Positions 27,061 to 35,233 of a stretch of 64,000 nt of DNA are shown piece by piece. Under the pieces are notes generated by a model, which made no database searches, was not told where the DNA came from, and saw only the letters and a list, made by a program, of their open reading frames with translations. Location of the stretch: NCBI RefSeq assembly GCF_000246855.1, contig NC_016609.1, forward strand, positions 682,001 through 746,000. The letters are read 5' to 3'. Positions within the stretch are counted from its first letter, which is position 1; each line of letters begins with the position of its first letter. Source of the stretch: Niastella koreensis GR20-10 (lineage in GTDB: Bacteria > Bacteroidota > Bacteroidia > Chitinophagales > Chitinophagaceae). Both the position numbers and the translations under genes were made by a program.

Positions 27061-27215
27061 AGGGTTCGATTGGACTCCCCTCAGCTCCACGAAATTGTAG
27101 AACCCGATTCTGTAGCGGGTTCTGTGTTTTAAGGAGTCGAATTGATCTTTTTAGGATGTTTTATGTTTTTAAAAGGAACTGTTTTCGGGTTTGAATCCGG
27201 TAGAAGTTATTATAT
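27061..27215 (+). repeat. tmRNA 3'-end copy 2 with downstream flank
   Basis: AGGGTTCGAT...CTCCCC, CAGCTCCACGAAATTGTAG and the decayed terminator AACCCGATTCTGTAGCGGGTT align with 21976-22031. The similarity continues through GTTTTAAGGAGTCGAATTG and GGGTTTGAATCCGGTAG to match 22035-22120. About 150 bases are therefore a diverged direct copy of the ssrA end plus its flank. Confidence 0.85.
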
Positions 27216-27647
27216 AACTGAAGAACTAATCAACCGCAGCACTACCTTCTATCGTTCGAGGAGCATGCCTCCAGAGGTAGCAGGATCATTGCGCATCAAT
27301 CAGAAATCTCCTTTGCTAAAGCTTTGGAACAGATCCAACCCTTAAAAGCGAATTCGAAAGTAGGTAAATCCTCAAAGAAAAACAGGAGCAAGTCTTAAAA
27401 TTATATACCGAATCAGGTCTAAGTTTAGCTCTTCGCCATCATCAGACATAGAGTAACTAATTATATACACTGAAATTGATGGGTATCCTGATCAACTAGT
27501 TTTTCCAAAGGAGCTAATGCTTCCGGGTAAAAATATTTTATCTAAGCAAGAGAATTAAATCTCTTTACTTTTTGTAATGGGTGCGTATATCCATCAACTC
27601 CCCAAATGCCTTATATCACTGGATTTCCAGATCAGGAGAAAAGATTC
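27216..27647. other. Gene-less AT-rich stretch
   Basis: I see no gene, terminator or repeat that I can support here. It lies between tmRNA-like copy 2 and the 3' end of the helicase gene. Confidence 0.4.
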
Positions 27648-30458
27648 CTATTTAAAGAGTTTATGTTCATCATATTTTATAGTGGGAATCATTTTTGCCA
27701 GGAGATCATAATAATTGCATGAACTCCATAGCTGCCTGTTTCCTATTACATATAGTCTTTTTTTTGCTCGGGTGACAGCTACATTAAGCATATTCGGAAT
27801 AGCGGAAGCCCATTGCCGGGCGCCATTATTTTTAGGATGAGAGCCTAATACTAAGAATACAATATCTGATTCCTTACCCTGGAATGTATGAATAGTACCA
27901 CACTCTATATTTCCCTTGTAAATTTTAGTATTAAATTCATCCTTGCAATAGTCTGCAACAGACCTAAAAGGAGAGATAACATATATTCCTTTCCCATGCC
28001 CTGCATTGGAGAACTCTCCGACCATAGTTTTCAACATATCTATTTCTTCCCTAAGTACATTGCCGGTTTCTAATAGGACTCCCTGTACATCGACCCAACA
28101 ACTTTTTAAAATGTTAGTTTGTACATCAGGCACCACTTTTACCATCTGTTCATTGTAGGCAATGCGATTAGAAATGGTAAACATCGGCTCATTACAACGC
28201 CTATGCGCTCTCAATGGAATTCCAGTCCAAACTTCTTTGTCATTTGTTTGTACATATGTTCCGATAGGCGTAACCCTGTCTGCCAAAAATTGTGCAGAGT
28301 GACTTGAAGGCAACCAACAGTTATCATCAATTTTATATTTTTCCTGAAGCATTTTTTCTAAGCCTTCTGGTATTGTTACAATGGGAGGGATCTGTAACGT
28401 GTCACCGATTATTATACACCTTTTTGAACGCCAGATAGCCCCACATGCTGACTGGGGAGTTGCCTGACCTGCTTCATCCAGCAATAACCAGCCTATTCCT
28501 CCCTTTCTTGTTTTATTAAACAATCTTTGAATTGAGGCAAGTGTTGTTGATATTAATGGAATACAGAAAAAGAAAGTGTTCCATAAAATAGCTGCTATAT
28601 CTTCGGTGATCAGTGCTGTCTGATTACCTTGCAGCATATTAACGAATGCGTTTAAATTGGAATTAAAAAACCTTGCATTCACATTGATAACACTCTCGTG
28701 CAATTCAAGACTTTTTAAAAAAATATTACTTCTAAGTTTGTTTATTTTTTCAGAAGAATAAGGTGTTAGCTTATGGATATCTTCCATAGAAAGATAAGAA
28801 AACAAACGATTTGGGAGATTGGCAGTTGGTATATTATATTTTTCTTTTAATACAACTGATAGTTTCTCATATTTCTTTACAAGCTTTTGTGCGTTTTTAT
28901 TTTCAAAGATTAGATTTTGGAGGGTATTGTGGTACTCTGATGCCAATGCCTTGAATTCCTCATACTCCCCGAGCATGATTTTTAGTTCATCGGCTACCTG
29001 TTCATAGTGTTCAATGTGTTTCTTGTGTGTGGGCAAGTCTTTTTGATCTTTCAGGTACGCATTAAATCCATTGCCTTTATTAAACCAAAACGCATTGATA
29101 AAATTACCTCTGTTCTTACTATTGCCTAGCACCGAGCTTAATAATCCCCAACATGTTTCGCGGGGATTAAGGTTTTGCGCTATTTGAGAAAAATAGTCGG
29201 CATCACTAAAAATATCCGCATCTATATTTTTTAGAAGAGGTAACTCTTTAGAAATATTCTCAACTGCGGTATTATTATTACTGGCCACCAATATCCCATT
29301 ATTACCAAATACAAAAGGGTCAGGCTCATAATATCCAATATATTCTGCAACCTCAATTCGCTTAGCGGAAAACAAATTATGTATATTAGTGGAAAGTAAT
29401 TTTTTTGCTCTGCTTACTATTACATCCACTATTATTTCGCGTAATAATGTTGTCTTACCGGTTCCTGGAGGGCCATTTATACCAATCAATCCATCCTGGT
29501 TCTGTAAGATTGGAATACTATAATGAAGTGCCGCCTGTTGTGCACTATACAAACCATATTCCGGATTCGAAGGCCAGCGGCCCGGAGTTTGAAATTTAGG
29601 ATTGATACATTCAAACATCAATACTTTGTTCAGTAAATTAAATCGTTGATTTGTATCAATATTACGAGTTAAGTAAGTGGACAGTGGTGCCCCCAGGTTT
29701 TTAGGATTTCCAATCAGATGATTAAGATCATCCCTATAAAAGCTGTTTAGGAAAGGGGCTTCCAATGTAGTCTGTTCAGATACTTCCTCTGAAACACAAA
29801 GGATGGGTAATTCCATTGGCAATTGCTCGTTCACCAATTGCTCAAGATCATTCAATTCTTTTTCCAGTTCTATCCAACTGATCATCGAATTATTTGAGAT
29901 TTCCTCCTCATGGCAATCGTCATCATCATAGTAATTGTCTTCATTATCCTCTTCGTAAATATCTTCTTCACTATTTAAATCATTTTCTTGCATTGCCTTT
30001 ACCTGAAATCGCAACAAATAATCTGATTGAGCTTTATTTAATAGGTCTGATAGTTTCTCAAAATTCCCGCCATCTTTCAATATTTTTAACCCAAAGGCAA
30101 AAGAAGCCCTAACATATGTTCTTTCTGATGGTAAACCATTAGAATCAAGAACAAGGGCCGCCAGGCACGTGTTGTTTATCAGTGGCTCCGGAGTTAGATC
30201 GCTTGTAAAAGGTGATAGCTGGGTAAGAAGATCTATCACGGATTGTTTAGGAGTGCAGAAAAAATACAGCGTATGTTTCCATTGTTTCCCATCCGAATTA
30301 TGAAATTCCCCATTTTCCCACGGAAGGTCATCACCTGGCAGCAATTCAGTAAAGATCTTTTGATCATTTTGTTTTTGAACAGGTAAATCCGGAAGATCAA
30401 AAATCTCAATTGCCCGCCAAAATTTTAAAACATTAGTATAATGCGTTTTTCCAGACAT
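27648..30458 (-). CDS. SF1 (DNA2/NAM7/UPF1-like) helicase, lone island cargo
   Basis: A 936-residue protein. The N-terminal 320 residues are unrecognised and include an acidic stretch (about residues 165-190, rich in Asp/Glu). The helicase core then shows Walker A GPPGTGKTT (K335), a long helical insertion (about 430-580), Walker B LLLDEAGQA (D661, E662), motif III GDTLQIPP, motif IV AHRRCNEPMF, motif V GTIHTFQGKESDIV and motif VI NVAVTRAKKRLYVIGN. This is an ATP-driven nucleic-acid translocase of the DNA2/NAM7 class. It stands alone, is AT-rich compared with the core genes, and sits between two tmRNA 3'-end copies (27061 and 30619), so it is probably horizontally acquired cargo. A role in phage defence is inference. 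Confidence 0.9.
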   Translation of the reverse strand: MSGKTHYTNVLKFWRAIEIFDLPDLPVQKQNDQKIFTELLPGDDLPWENGEFHNSDGKQWKHTLYFFCTPKQSVIDLLTQLSPFTSDLTPEPLINNTCLAALVLDSNGLPSERTYVRASFAFGLKILKDGGNFEKLSDLLNKAQSDYLLRFQVKAMQENDLNSEEDIYEEDNEDNYYDDDDCHEEEISNNSMISWIELEKELNDLEQLVNEQLPMELPILCVSEEVSEQTTLEAPFLNSFYRDDLNHLIGNPKNLGAPLSTYLTRNIDTNQRFNLLNKVLMFECINPKFQTPGRWPSNPEYGLYSAQQAALHYSIPILQNQDGLIGINGPPGTGKTTLLREIIVDVIVSRAKKLLSTNIHNLFSAKRIEVAEYIGYYEPDPFVFGNNGILVASNNNTAVENISKELPLLKNIDADIFSDADYFSQIAQNLNPRETCWGLLSSVLGNSKNRGNFINAFWFNKGNGFNAYLKDQKDLPTHKKHIEHYEQVADELKIMLGEYEEFKALASEYHNTLQNLIFENKNAQKLVKKYEKLSVVLKEKYNIPTANLPNRLFSYLSMEDIHKLTPYSSEKINKLRSNIFLKSLELHESVINVNARFFNSNLNAFVNMLQGNQTALITEDIAAILWNTFFFCIPLISTTLASIQRLFNKTRKGGIGWLLLDEAGQATPQSACGAIWRSKRCIIIGDTLQIPPIVTIPEGLEKMLQEKYKIDDNCWLPSSHSAQFLADRVTPIGTYVQTNDKEVWTGIPLRAHRRCNEPMFTISNRIAYNEQMVKVVPDVQTNILKSCWVDVQGVLLETGNVLREEIDMLKTMVGEFSNAGHGKGIYVISPFRSVADYCKDEFNTKIYKGNIECGTIHTFQGKESDIVFLVLGSHPKNNGARQWASAIPNMLNVAVTRAKKRLYVIGNRQLWSSCNYYDLLAKMIPTIKYDEHKLFK

Positions 30459-30594
30459 TATGATTCAATAATGAAATAAACTATTAGTAAAATACTAAAA
30501 ATTAGCGACTTGGAAAAGAAATTTAAGGTATACTTTCCTGAAAGAATATGCAATGATCTGCGATTTTTGTCTCTGGCAATCGCTTTTCTGCATA

Positions 30595-30683
30595 TATACG
30601 CTTATAGAATTCTTGTAATTGGTTCGACAATCTGCCCTCGACTCCACTTAAGCGAATGGTCAGATATGATCATTCGCTTTTTT
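30595..30683 (+). repeat. tmRNA 3'-end-like copy 3 with its own terminator (putative att remnant)
   Basis: TTGGTTCGACAATCTGCC followed by CTCGACTCCACTT (30619-30649) matches the T-arm/acceptor end of tmRNA. It is followed directly by the terminator stem AAGCGAATG / CATTCGCTT (30650-30679) and a T-run. The upstream 43 bases match copy 1 at 24265-24307. Confidence 0.8.
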
Positions 30684-30737
30684 ATTTAATCAATCTCTTG
30701 ATTGTCTATAATTTATCCCACCGTTTTGGATGTAAAA

Positions 30738-30904
30738 TCGGGGTTCGAGTTTTTTTAGAGAGCGATTTTTTTCTAGCGCATAATGCATAGGGCCCAATGG
30801 TAAGGCTGATTCTAGGGGTTCGATTTCTTTATTAGGTTCAAGTTTGCAAGAATCATATTTGATAGGAGGTTGAATATAGGTTAGATAGAAGTCCCTCGAC
30901 TCCA
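30738..30904 (+). repeat. Clustered fragments of the tmRNA 3' end (copy 4)
   Basis: CGGGGTTCGAG near 30739, AGGGGTTCGAT near 30816 and GTCCCTCGACTCCA (30891-30904) are separate pieces of the tmRNA T-arm and acceptor sequence within 170 bases. Only the last keeps the acceptor strand, and no good terminator follows it. Confidence 0.55.
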
Positions 30905-30975
30905 GTTAATCATTGATCAGATTTGCGTAATCAATTATATTCATAAAAGCTATTTACATAAAACCAACCCGCGTT

Positions 30976-31188
30976 CAAAGTGCCGCACAATTCATGGCCA
31001 GGGATCGTTGGCAGCCGGCTGTTGCCATGTTCATCCGTATAAGTGGGCTCCCAATTCAATTCATATCGCGTCAGTCCGGAAGCCAGTATTTTCACCAGCG
31101 CATCTCCTGGCAGCAAGACCGGCATCGGGGCTTCTTCCCATATAAGTTTATCCGCGCCTCCGCGCTCGTGTAATCGTATTGATTTCAT
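30976..31188 (-). pseudogene. N-terminal fragment of zinc-type alcohol dehydrogenase
   Basis: Seventy-one residues from M (31188): MKSIRLHERGGADKLIWEE, PMPVLLPGDALVKILASGL, then TIPGHELCGTLN. This is the GroES-like start of NADP-dependent MDR alcohol dehydrogenases, with the zinc-loop GHE kept. The remaining three quarters of the gene is missing. It is fused in frame behind a fumarase fragment. Confidence 0.7.
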
Positions 31189-31191
31189 GAA

Positions 31192-31371
31192 AGCACCGAT
31201 GGAAAAATGGAAGAGGCTTCTGTGTGTTTGCTCACCCAAATAATGGTTGGCGGGTACCTTTATTTCATCCATTGAATCGCTTTCTGTCCGTTCGCCGGTT
31301 GCATCTGTACCAATGACCTGAACTTCGTTTCGGGAAATACTTTTATTTTTTATAATTGCGGATGAATTCAT
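31192..31371 (-). pseudogene. N-terminal fragment of class II fumarase/aspartase
   Basis: From ATG at 31371, residues 27-60 read RTESDSMDEIKVPANHYLGE then QTHRSLFHFSIGA. These match the conserved start of class II fumarate hydratase and aspartate ammonia-lyase. The catalytic body is absent, and the frame runs straight into an alcohol-dehydrogenase fragment, so this is a deletion chimera. Confidence 0.7.
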
Positions 31372-31394
31372 ATTGATAATTTATTCAGTAATTA

Positions 31395-31508
31395 TTAAAT
31401 AATCGGTGGATATACAGGTTTATATTGCATGCCTCTAATCCAGTTTTCGATATCTTCCGGGGCGTTCAATGCGGTTAGCCCGCGGTAATCAGTGGCCAGC
31501 TTTTTTAG
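31395..31508 (-). pseudogene. C-terminal gene fragment, family not assigned
   Basis: The minus strand reads KKLATDYRGLTALNAPED, then ENWIRGMQYKPVYPPII and a stop, ending 23 bases before the fumarase-like fragment. It looks like the genuine C-terminus of a metabolic enzyme (a malic-enzyme-like tail is possible), but I cannot assign it. Confidence 0.4.
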
Positions 31509-31513
31509 ATAGA

Positions 31514-31666
31514 ATGCTCCATGAAATTAAGACTGATCTGGGCATAAAAGATGATACGATCGCTGCTCATCTTTATAAAATGCTTATTTATCAGAAAGGG
31601 GATTTTTTCCTGCCTCGTAAAGATTCTGAAAAGGAGAAAGGGATGTTTGGCACTCTAGCCTTTTAA
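31514..31666 (+). pseudogene. Fragment of a 2OG-Fe(II) oxygenase gene
   Basis: MLHEIKTDLGIKDDTI, LYKMLIYQKGDFFLP and DSEKEKGMFGTL resemble the start of the prolyl-4-hydroxylase-like double-stranded beta-helix. The iron-binding HxD is changed to RKD and the rest of the fold is missing, so it is a dead fragment. Confidence 0.6.
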
Positions 31667-31945
31667 GCATTTTTTCTTCAGTCATAATATTCGGTTATGT
31701 TTGAATTGTAATTAAACAGGTGGATTTACACGGTCATGTCTTACTTGTCTACACGTTTATTGTCTGAATCTGCACGAAAAAACGTGAAATCTACGCACTT
31801 ATCAATTTGGCGGGCATAAATAGGAAGTTTAATTTATTTTAGCGCCTTAAAAGCTTGAACAGAATTTAAGTAACAACTACAGAAATAACATCCTTTTTTA
31901 GAACAATTAAACCACTCTAATCTCATTCAAAATTAAGAGCCAAAT
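31667..31945. other. Gene-less stretch before methyltransferase
   Basis: No gene that I can support. It should contain the promoter of the methyltransferase gene, but no clear TAnnTTTG box is seen. Confidence 0.35.
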
Positions 31946-32770
31946 ATGAAATGGACTGGACACAATATTCAGCTTAGTAATGGTGACAAAACGTTAGAAA
32001 ATGCCTTATTGCTTGGCGAAAGTGCCATGTGGAAGTCGATCGTCAATTCGTTAGACCTGTTTTTCCCGGGCAAAAAAGAGGAAAGAAAAAAACTCAGAGT
32101 TGTTGATCTCGGCTGTTTGGAAGGTGGCTACGCTGTAGAATTTGCAAAATTAGGGTTCGATACGCTGGGCATCGATGCCCGGGAAGAGAATATTCAGAAA
32201 TGCAATTACGTAAAAAGCGATCTGGGGTTAACCAATTTAAACTTTGTAAAGGATGACGTCAGGAACCTGGCAAGCTATGGCAAATTTGACATCGTCTTAT
32301 GTTATGGCTTATTGTACCATTTAAATGATCCCATTGCCTTTTTAAAAACGATCAGCAATTGTACTAACAAGCTATTATTCCTGAATACCCATTATGCTAC
32401 CGAACGCGACGTAAGGTATCGACTTGGCCCTTTAAATAAACACCTCTTTGGTCCTTTTCAAGCGAAAACCAAATTCCTTGAGTTTACAAAAAACTACTGT
32501 CTTGGGCCTATTACAAGTCATGAGGGCTATAGGGGAAGATGGTTTAAGGAATATAAAAAGAATGCAAGTGCCGGCAAGATTGAAAAGATGCTATGGGCAT
32601 CCTATAACAACGATAAGTCATTCTGGTTATGCAAGAAAGACCTTACCCTTGCTTTGCATGAAGTAAAATTTAATAGCGTATTCGAGCAATTTAATTATAC
32701 AGGCGATATGTACACACACGACTTTTCCTATTATTACAGTCGGTCGATGTTTGTGGGAGTGAAACATTAA
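31946..32770 (+). CDS. Class I SAM-dependent methyltransferase
   Basis: A 274-residue Rossmann-fold methyltransferase. Motif I is VVDLGCLEGGYAVEFAK (D54), the acidic motif II residue is in LGIDAREENI, motif III is NFVKDDVRNL and motif IV is FDIVLCYGLLYHL. The C-terminal part (SHEGYRGRWFKEYKK onward) probably forms the acceptor site. The acceptor is not predictable. It is a single gene with its own terminator at 32791-32818, within the tmRNA accretion zone. Confidence 0.9.
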   Translation: MKWTGHNIQLSNGDKTLENALLLGESAMWKSIVNSLDLFFPGKKEERKKLRVVDLGCLEGGYAVEFAKLGFDTLGIDAREENIQKCNYVKSDLGLTNLNFVKDDVRNLASYGKFDIVLCYGLLYHLNDPIAFLKTISNCTNKLLFLNTHYATERDVRYRLGPLNKHLFGPFQAKTKFLEFTKNYCLGPITSHEGYRGRWFKEYKKNASAGKIEKMLWASYNNDKSFWLCKKDLTLALHEVKFNSVFEQFNYTGDMYTHDFSYYYSRSMFVGVKH

Positions 32771-32790
32771 AGCTAACATCAAATTTAGAA

Positions 32791-32818
32791 AAGACTGTCA
32801 TTTCTGACAGTCTTTTTT
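32791..32818 (+). terminator. Methyltransferase terminator
   Basis: A perfect 10-bp stem AAGACTGTCA / TGACAGTCTT with loop TTTC is followed by TTTT. Confidence 0.95.
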
Positions 32819-32832
32819 AGCCGCTCAAACCA

Positions 32833-32930
32833 CTCAATAACATTACCTATCAGCATACTGTTACCGATGCAAATGGTTGCTCATCTGTTCAGCTTGCAAT
32901 GGTTACTGTGAACGTAACGCAACCTGCCAA
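32833..32930 (+). pseudogene. Fragment of an SprB-like adhesin repeat
   Basis: The plus strand reads LNNITYQHTVTDANGCSS then VQLAMVTVNVTQPA, the TVTDANGC repeat typical of large Bacteroidota gliding/adhesion proteins (SprB type). Only one repeat is present. It overlaps, antisense, the end of the SDR gene. Confidence 0.5.
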
Positions 32931-33845
32931 GGTGTTTGCGGGCAAACTACCTGGAAAATGAATACCCGTTGCTTGTTCTGCGAAATGCCAAAGCTTTATG
33001 GCAACGGCTTCGTCCATTGCATTTTTTTGTATGGTGGCTAAAGTCGGGTAGCCTCTTAATCCACCGTTTTCCGGCTCGTACATACTTCCGCCAACTGCTT
33101 CATAAGAAACTGCCGCATAAAGTAGAGACAAGGCTCCCTGCCACGGCTCCATAAATTCTCCGAGCCGGTCGATACCAATAGCAATTTCTTCTTCACTTAA
33201 ATGCCTGGTCAATTCTGTTTTATTTGCGCCGGGTTGTGCAGCTATAGATAATATTTTCTGGCCCTTTGCTTTTATTCTGCGATTCAACTCAATTGAAAAT
33301 ATCAAATTTGCCAACTTACTTTGCCTGTATTCCCTAATTGCATTATAATCTTTTTCTGATCTTAAATTATCAAAATCAATGATTGCCCCCTGATAACCGT
33401 TACTGCTTACAGTAACTATCCGTGATTTCGGTGTTGCTAAAAGCAATGGAAATAGAAGTCCGGTGAGTGCAAAGTGCCCCAGAAAATTTACCCCGAATTG
33501 TAATTCATATCCTTCATTTGTTTTCGATGCAGGAGGCATCGCGACTCCGGCATTATTGATTAGCATATCTAATTGGCGATGTTTTTGAATAAATGCTTCA
33601 CAGAATTCATTTATTTGTTTTAAGCTTTCCAGGTTAAGTTTGGCTGCCTCTAATGTTCCAGTTCCTTTATGTTGTTTTATTTTCTCAATAGCCTGGTTTG
33701 CTTTATATAAGTCTCTACAAGCAAGTACTACATGCGCCCCTTTTTCATATAAAGCAAGGGCTGTTTCAAAACCCAAACCAGTGTTAGCTCCTGTGACAAT
33801 TACTATTTTATTGGTTAAATCAGGAATACTATTTTTTGTCCACAT
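32889..33845 (-). CDS. SDR family oxidoreductase
   Basis: A 318-residue short-chain dehydrogenase/reductase, most like the retinol-dehydrogenase/WWOX-type group. The cofactor motif is TGANTGLG (residues 18-25), followed by LDMLINNAGVA, the catalytic Ser in VTVSSNGY and YRQSK (Tyr/Lys). It is divergent from an HxlR regulator, which probably controls it. About the last 18 residues are encoded opposite an SprB-like repeat fragment and have no SDR character, so the original stop has been lost and the tail extended. Confidence 0.9.
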   Translation of the reverse strand: MWTKNSIPDLTNKIVIVTGANTGLGFETALALYEKGAHVVLACRDLYKANQAIEKIKQHKGTGTLEAAKLNLESLKQINEFCEAFIQKHRQLDMLINNAGVAMPPASKTNEGYELQFGVNFLGHFALTGLLFPLLLATPKSRIVTVSSNGYQGAIIDFDNLRSEKDYNAIREYRQSKLANLIFSIELNRRIKAKGQKILSIAAQPGANKTELTRHLSEEEIAIGIDRLGEFMEPWQGALSLLYAAVSYEAVGGSMYEPENGGLRGYPTLATIQKNAMDEAVAIKLWHFAEQATGIHFPGSLPANTLAGCVTFTVTIAS

Positions 33846-33965
33846 ACATTCTTTTTTGCGAAATTAGATCAATGAATAATTTTGTAAAAGCATGGATAAA
33901 TTTATCCTCCTTTTGTAGTAAATGCGAGGTGAATCAATTTTAGTATTTAAATTCCGGTAAAAGAT

Positions 33966-34310
33966 ATGTATCAAAAAAAGATACCTGTTTCCAATGAGTG
34001 CGGATTACAATTGTTTTTAACTGTAATGAACGGAAAGTGGAAAGTTAGTCTGATTTGGTGTATTCATTCAGGATATAAGCGTCCGAGTGAAATCCATAAG
34101 GCGATACCAGAGGCGTCAAGAAGGGTATTAGATTCTCAACTCCGGGAATTAATGGCACATGGTTTAATTTCAAAGACCGTTCATTCTAAACGGCCATTAA
34201 TAGTTGAGTATTCATTGACAGCTTTAGGGGAAACAATTATACCTGCTATTAATACTACAGCTCAATGGGGCGAAGACCATCGAAGGGAATTGGAGAAATT
34301 TATAAGGTAA
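33966..34310 (+). CDS. HxlR family transcriptional regulator
   Basis: A 114-residue winged-helix regulator. CGLQLFLTVMNGKWKVSLIW, the recognition region RPSEIHKAIPEASRRVLDSQ and the wing VEYSLTALGETI are typical, with the near-N-terminal Cys found in redox- or electrophile-sensing members. It is transcribed divergently from the SDR gene 120 bases away, the usual layout for HxlR/YodB-type regulators and their target oxidoreductases. Confidence 0.93.
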   Translation: MYQKKIPVSNECGLQLFLTVMNGKWKVSLIWCIHSGYKRPSEIHKAIPEASRRVLDSQLRELMAHGLISKTVHSKRPLIVEYSLTALGETIIPAINTTAQWGEDHRRELEKFIR

Positions 34311-34565
34311 AACTTAAAATCAAAAAGTCCTTCAAATTCAAAAACTAGCAAGATTTGTAAAAGGCGGTGGATTTATAACAATTCGGCACAGACATATTAA
34401 CCCACAATTTTTGAAAAATAATTGGAGGCCCACCCATAGCTGCCCTTAAGCACAGGGTACAACGAAAACTTTTGATGGTTTCCCCATGGAAAGAAAAGCA
34501 TATAACGAGGCTTATATATAATTAACGTCGTACAACATCCAACTATTTCTATAGCTATCATCAAT
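34311..34565. other. Gene-less stretch after HxlR gene
   Basis: No supported gene; short open frames on both strands have no recognisable content. Confidence 0.3.
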
Positions 34566-34661
34566 GCAATGACAGCAACGGGTGTCGATATAGCCAACAG
34601 CTATTCGGTGGATTGCAGCACGTTTAACATCGGTATCGGCCTTAACTTCAATTTCAGATAA
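34566..34661 (+). pseudogene. C-terminal fragment of an outer-membrane protein
   Basis: In frame, AMTATGVDIANSYSVD then FNIGIGLNFNFR and a stop has the alternating hydrophobic pattern and terminal aromatic strand of a beta-barrel end. No start or upstream barrel is present. Confidence 0.4.
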
Positions 34662-34671
34662 GCCAAGCACT

Positions 34672-34848
34672 ATGAAAAATACATATTTTAACTACAACGG
34701 CGGCGGGCTCGTGAACAATCTGCAACACCTTTACTTCCATAACGAACAACTGGGATTGGCCTATGCCGGTCAGCAATTATTCCTGACAAATGACGGCGGC
34801 AGTACCTGGAAAACCTTACTGTATCCCTTCCCCTATGTGATGCAATAA
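34672..34848 (+). CDS. 58-residue fragment with a YCF48/BNR-like motif
   Basis: ATG at 34672, ten bases after the previous fragment. It contains LFLTNDGGSTWKTLLYPF, the Asp-box-like unit of YCF48/BNR propellers. Such proteins have several units, so this is a fragment or a very small protein. No signal peptide. Confidence 0.35.
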   Translation: MKNTYFNYNGGGLVNNLQHLYFHNEQLGLAYAGQQLFLTNDGGSTWKTLLYPFPYVMQ

Positions 34849-34933
34849 CCAGGTATTGCCTTACCAGGAAAGGCGGTTGAAGAAGCAGTATTGAACATTT
34901 AAATATTTCAATGTCGTTGAATTAGTAATTTTT

Positions 34934-34993
34934 ACCGCAGAGACAGGTAGGCGCAGAGGCATAATATTCTTAATCCCTCTGCGTCTCTGCGGT
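34934..34993. repeat. Palindromic CCGCAGAGAC...GTCTCTGCGG repeat
   Basis: ACCGCAGAGAC (34934-34944) and GTCTCTGCGGT (34983-34993) are perfect inverted copies, with an inner pair GCGCAGAGG / CCTCTGCG. It is a long intergenic hairpin of the type found dispersed in many genomes. Confidence 0.7.
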
Positions 34994-35233
34994 TACACTT
35001 GGGCGATCCACATTCGTAGGGCATTGAACAAGCTGCCTCATTTTTGTGTCAATCCTGCAATAATGTTTATGATGAGCTCAACAAAAGTGGTATTAAATAT
35101 GAAAGCAACCAGAGTATGCAACAGCATTAGACATCTTATGATGCCCGACGTTACCTGAACATCCGACACCTGAAATGATCCGCGTTTTTCCTATTTATTC
35201 TGCTGACACAAAAGTAGGGGTTGTCCGTGTGCA

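Noticed and set aside
27142..27345. 67-residue plus-strand open frame
   Set aside because: It starts inside the duplicated ssrA flank, with no homology signal or independent transcription features.
27648..30458. Assignment of the helicase to a named defence system such as Zorya or DISARM
   Set aside because: No partner genes of those systems are adjacent and the N-terminal domain is unrecognised; only a generic SF1 call is supported.
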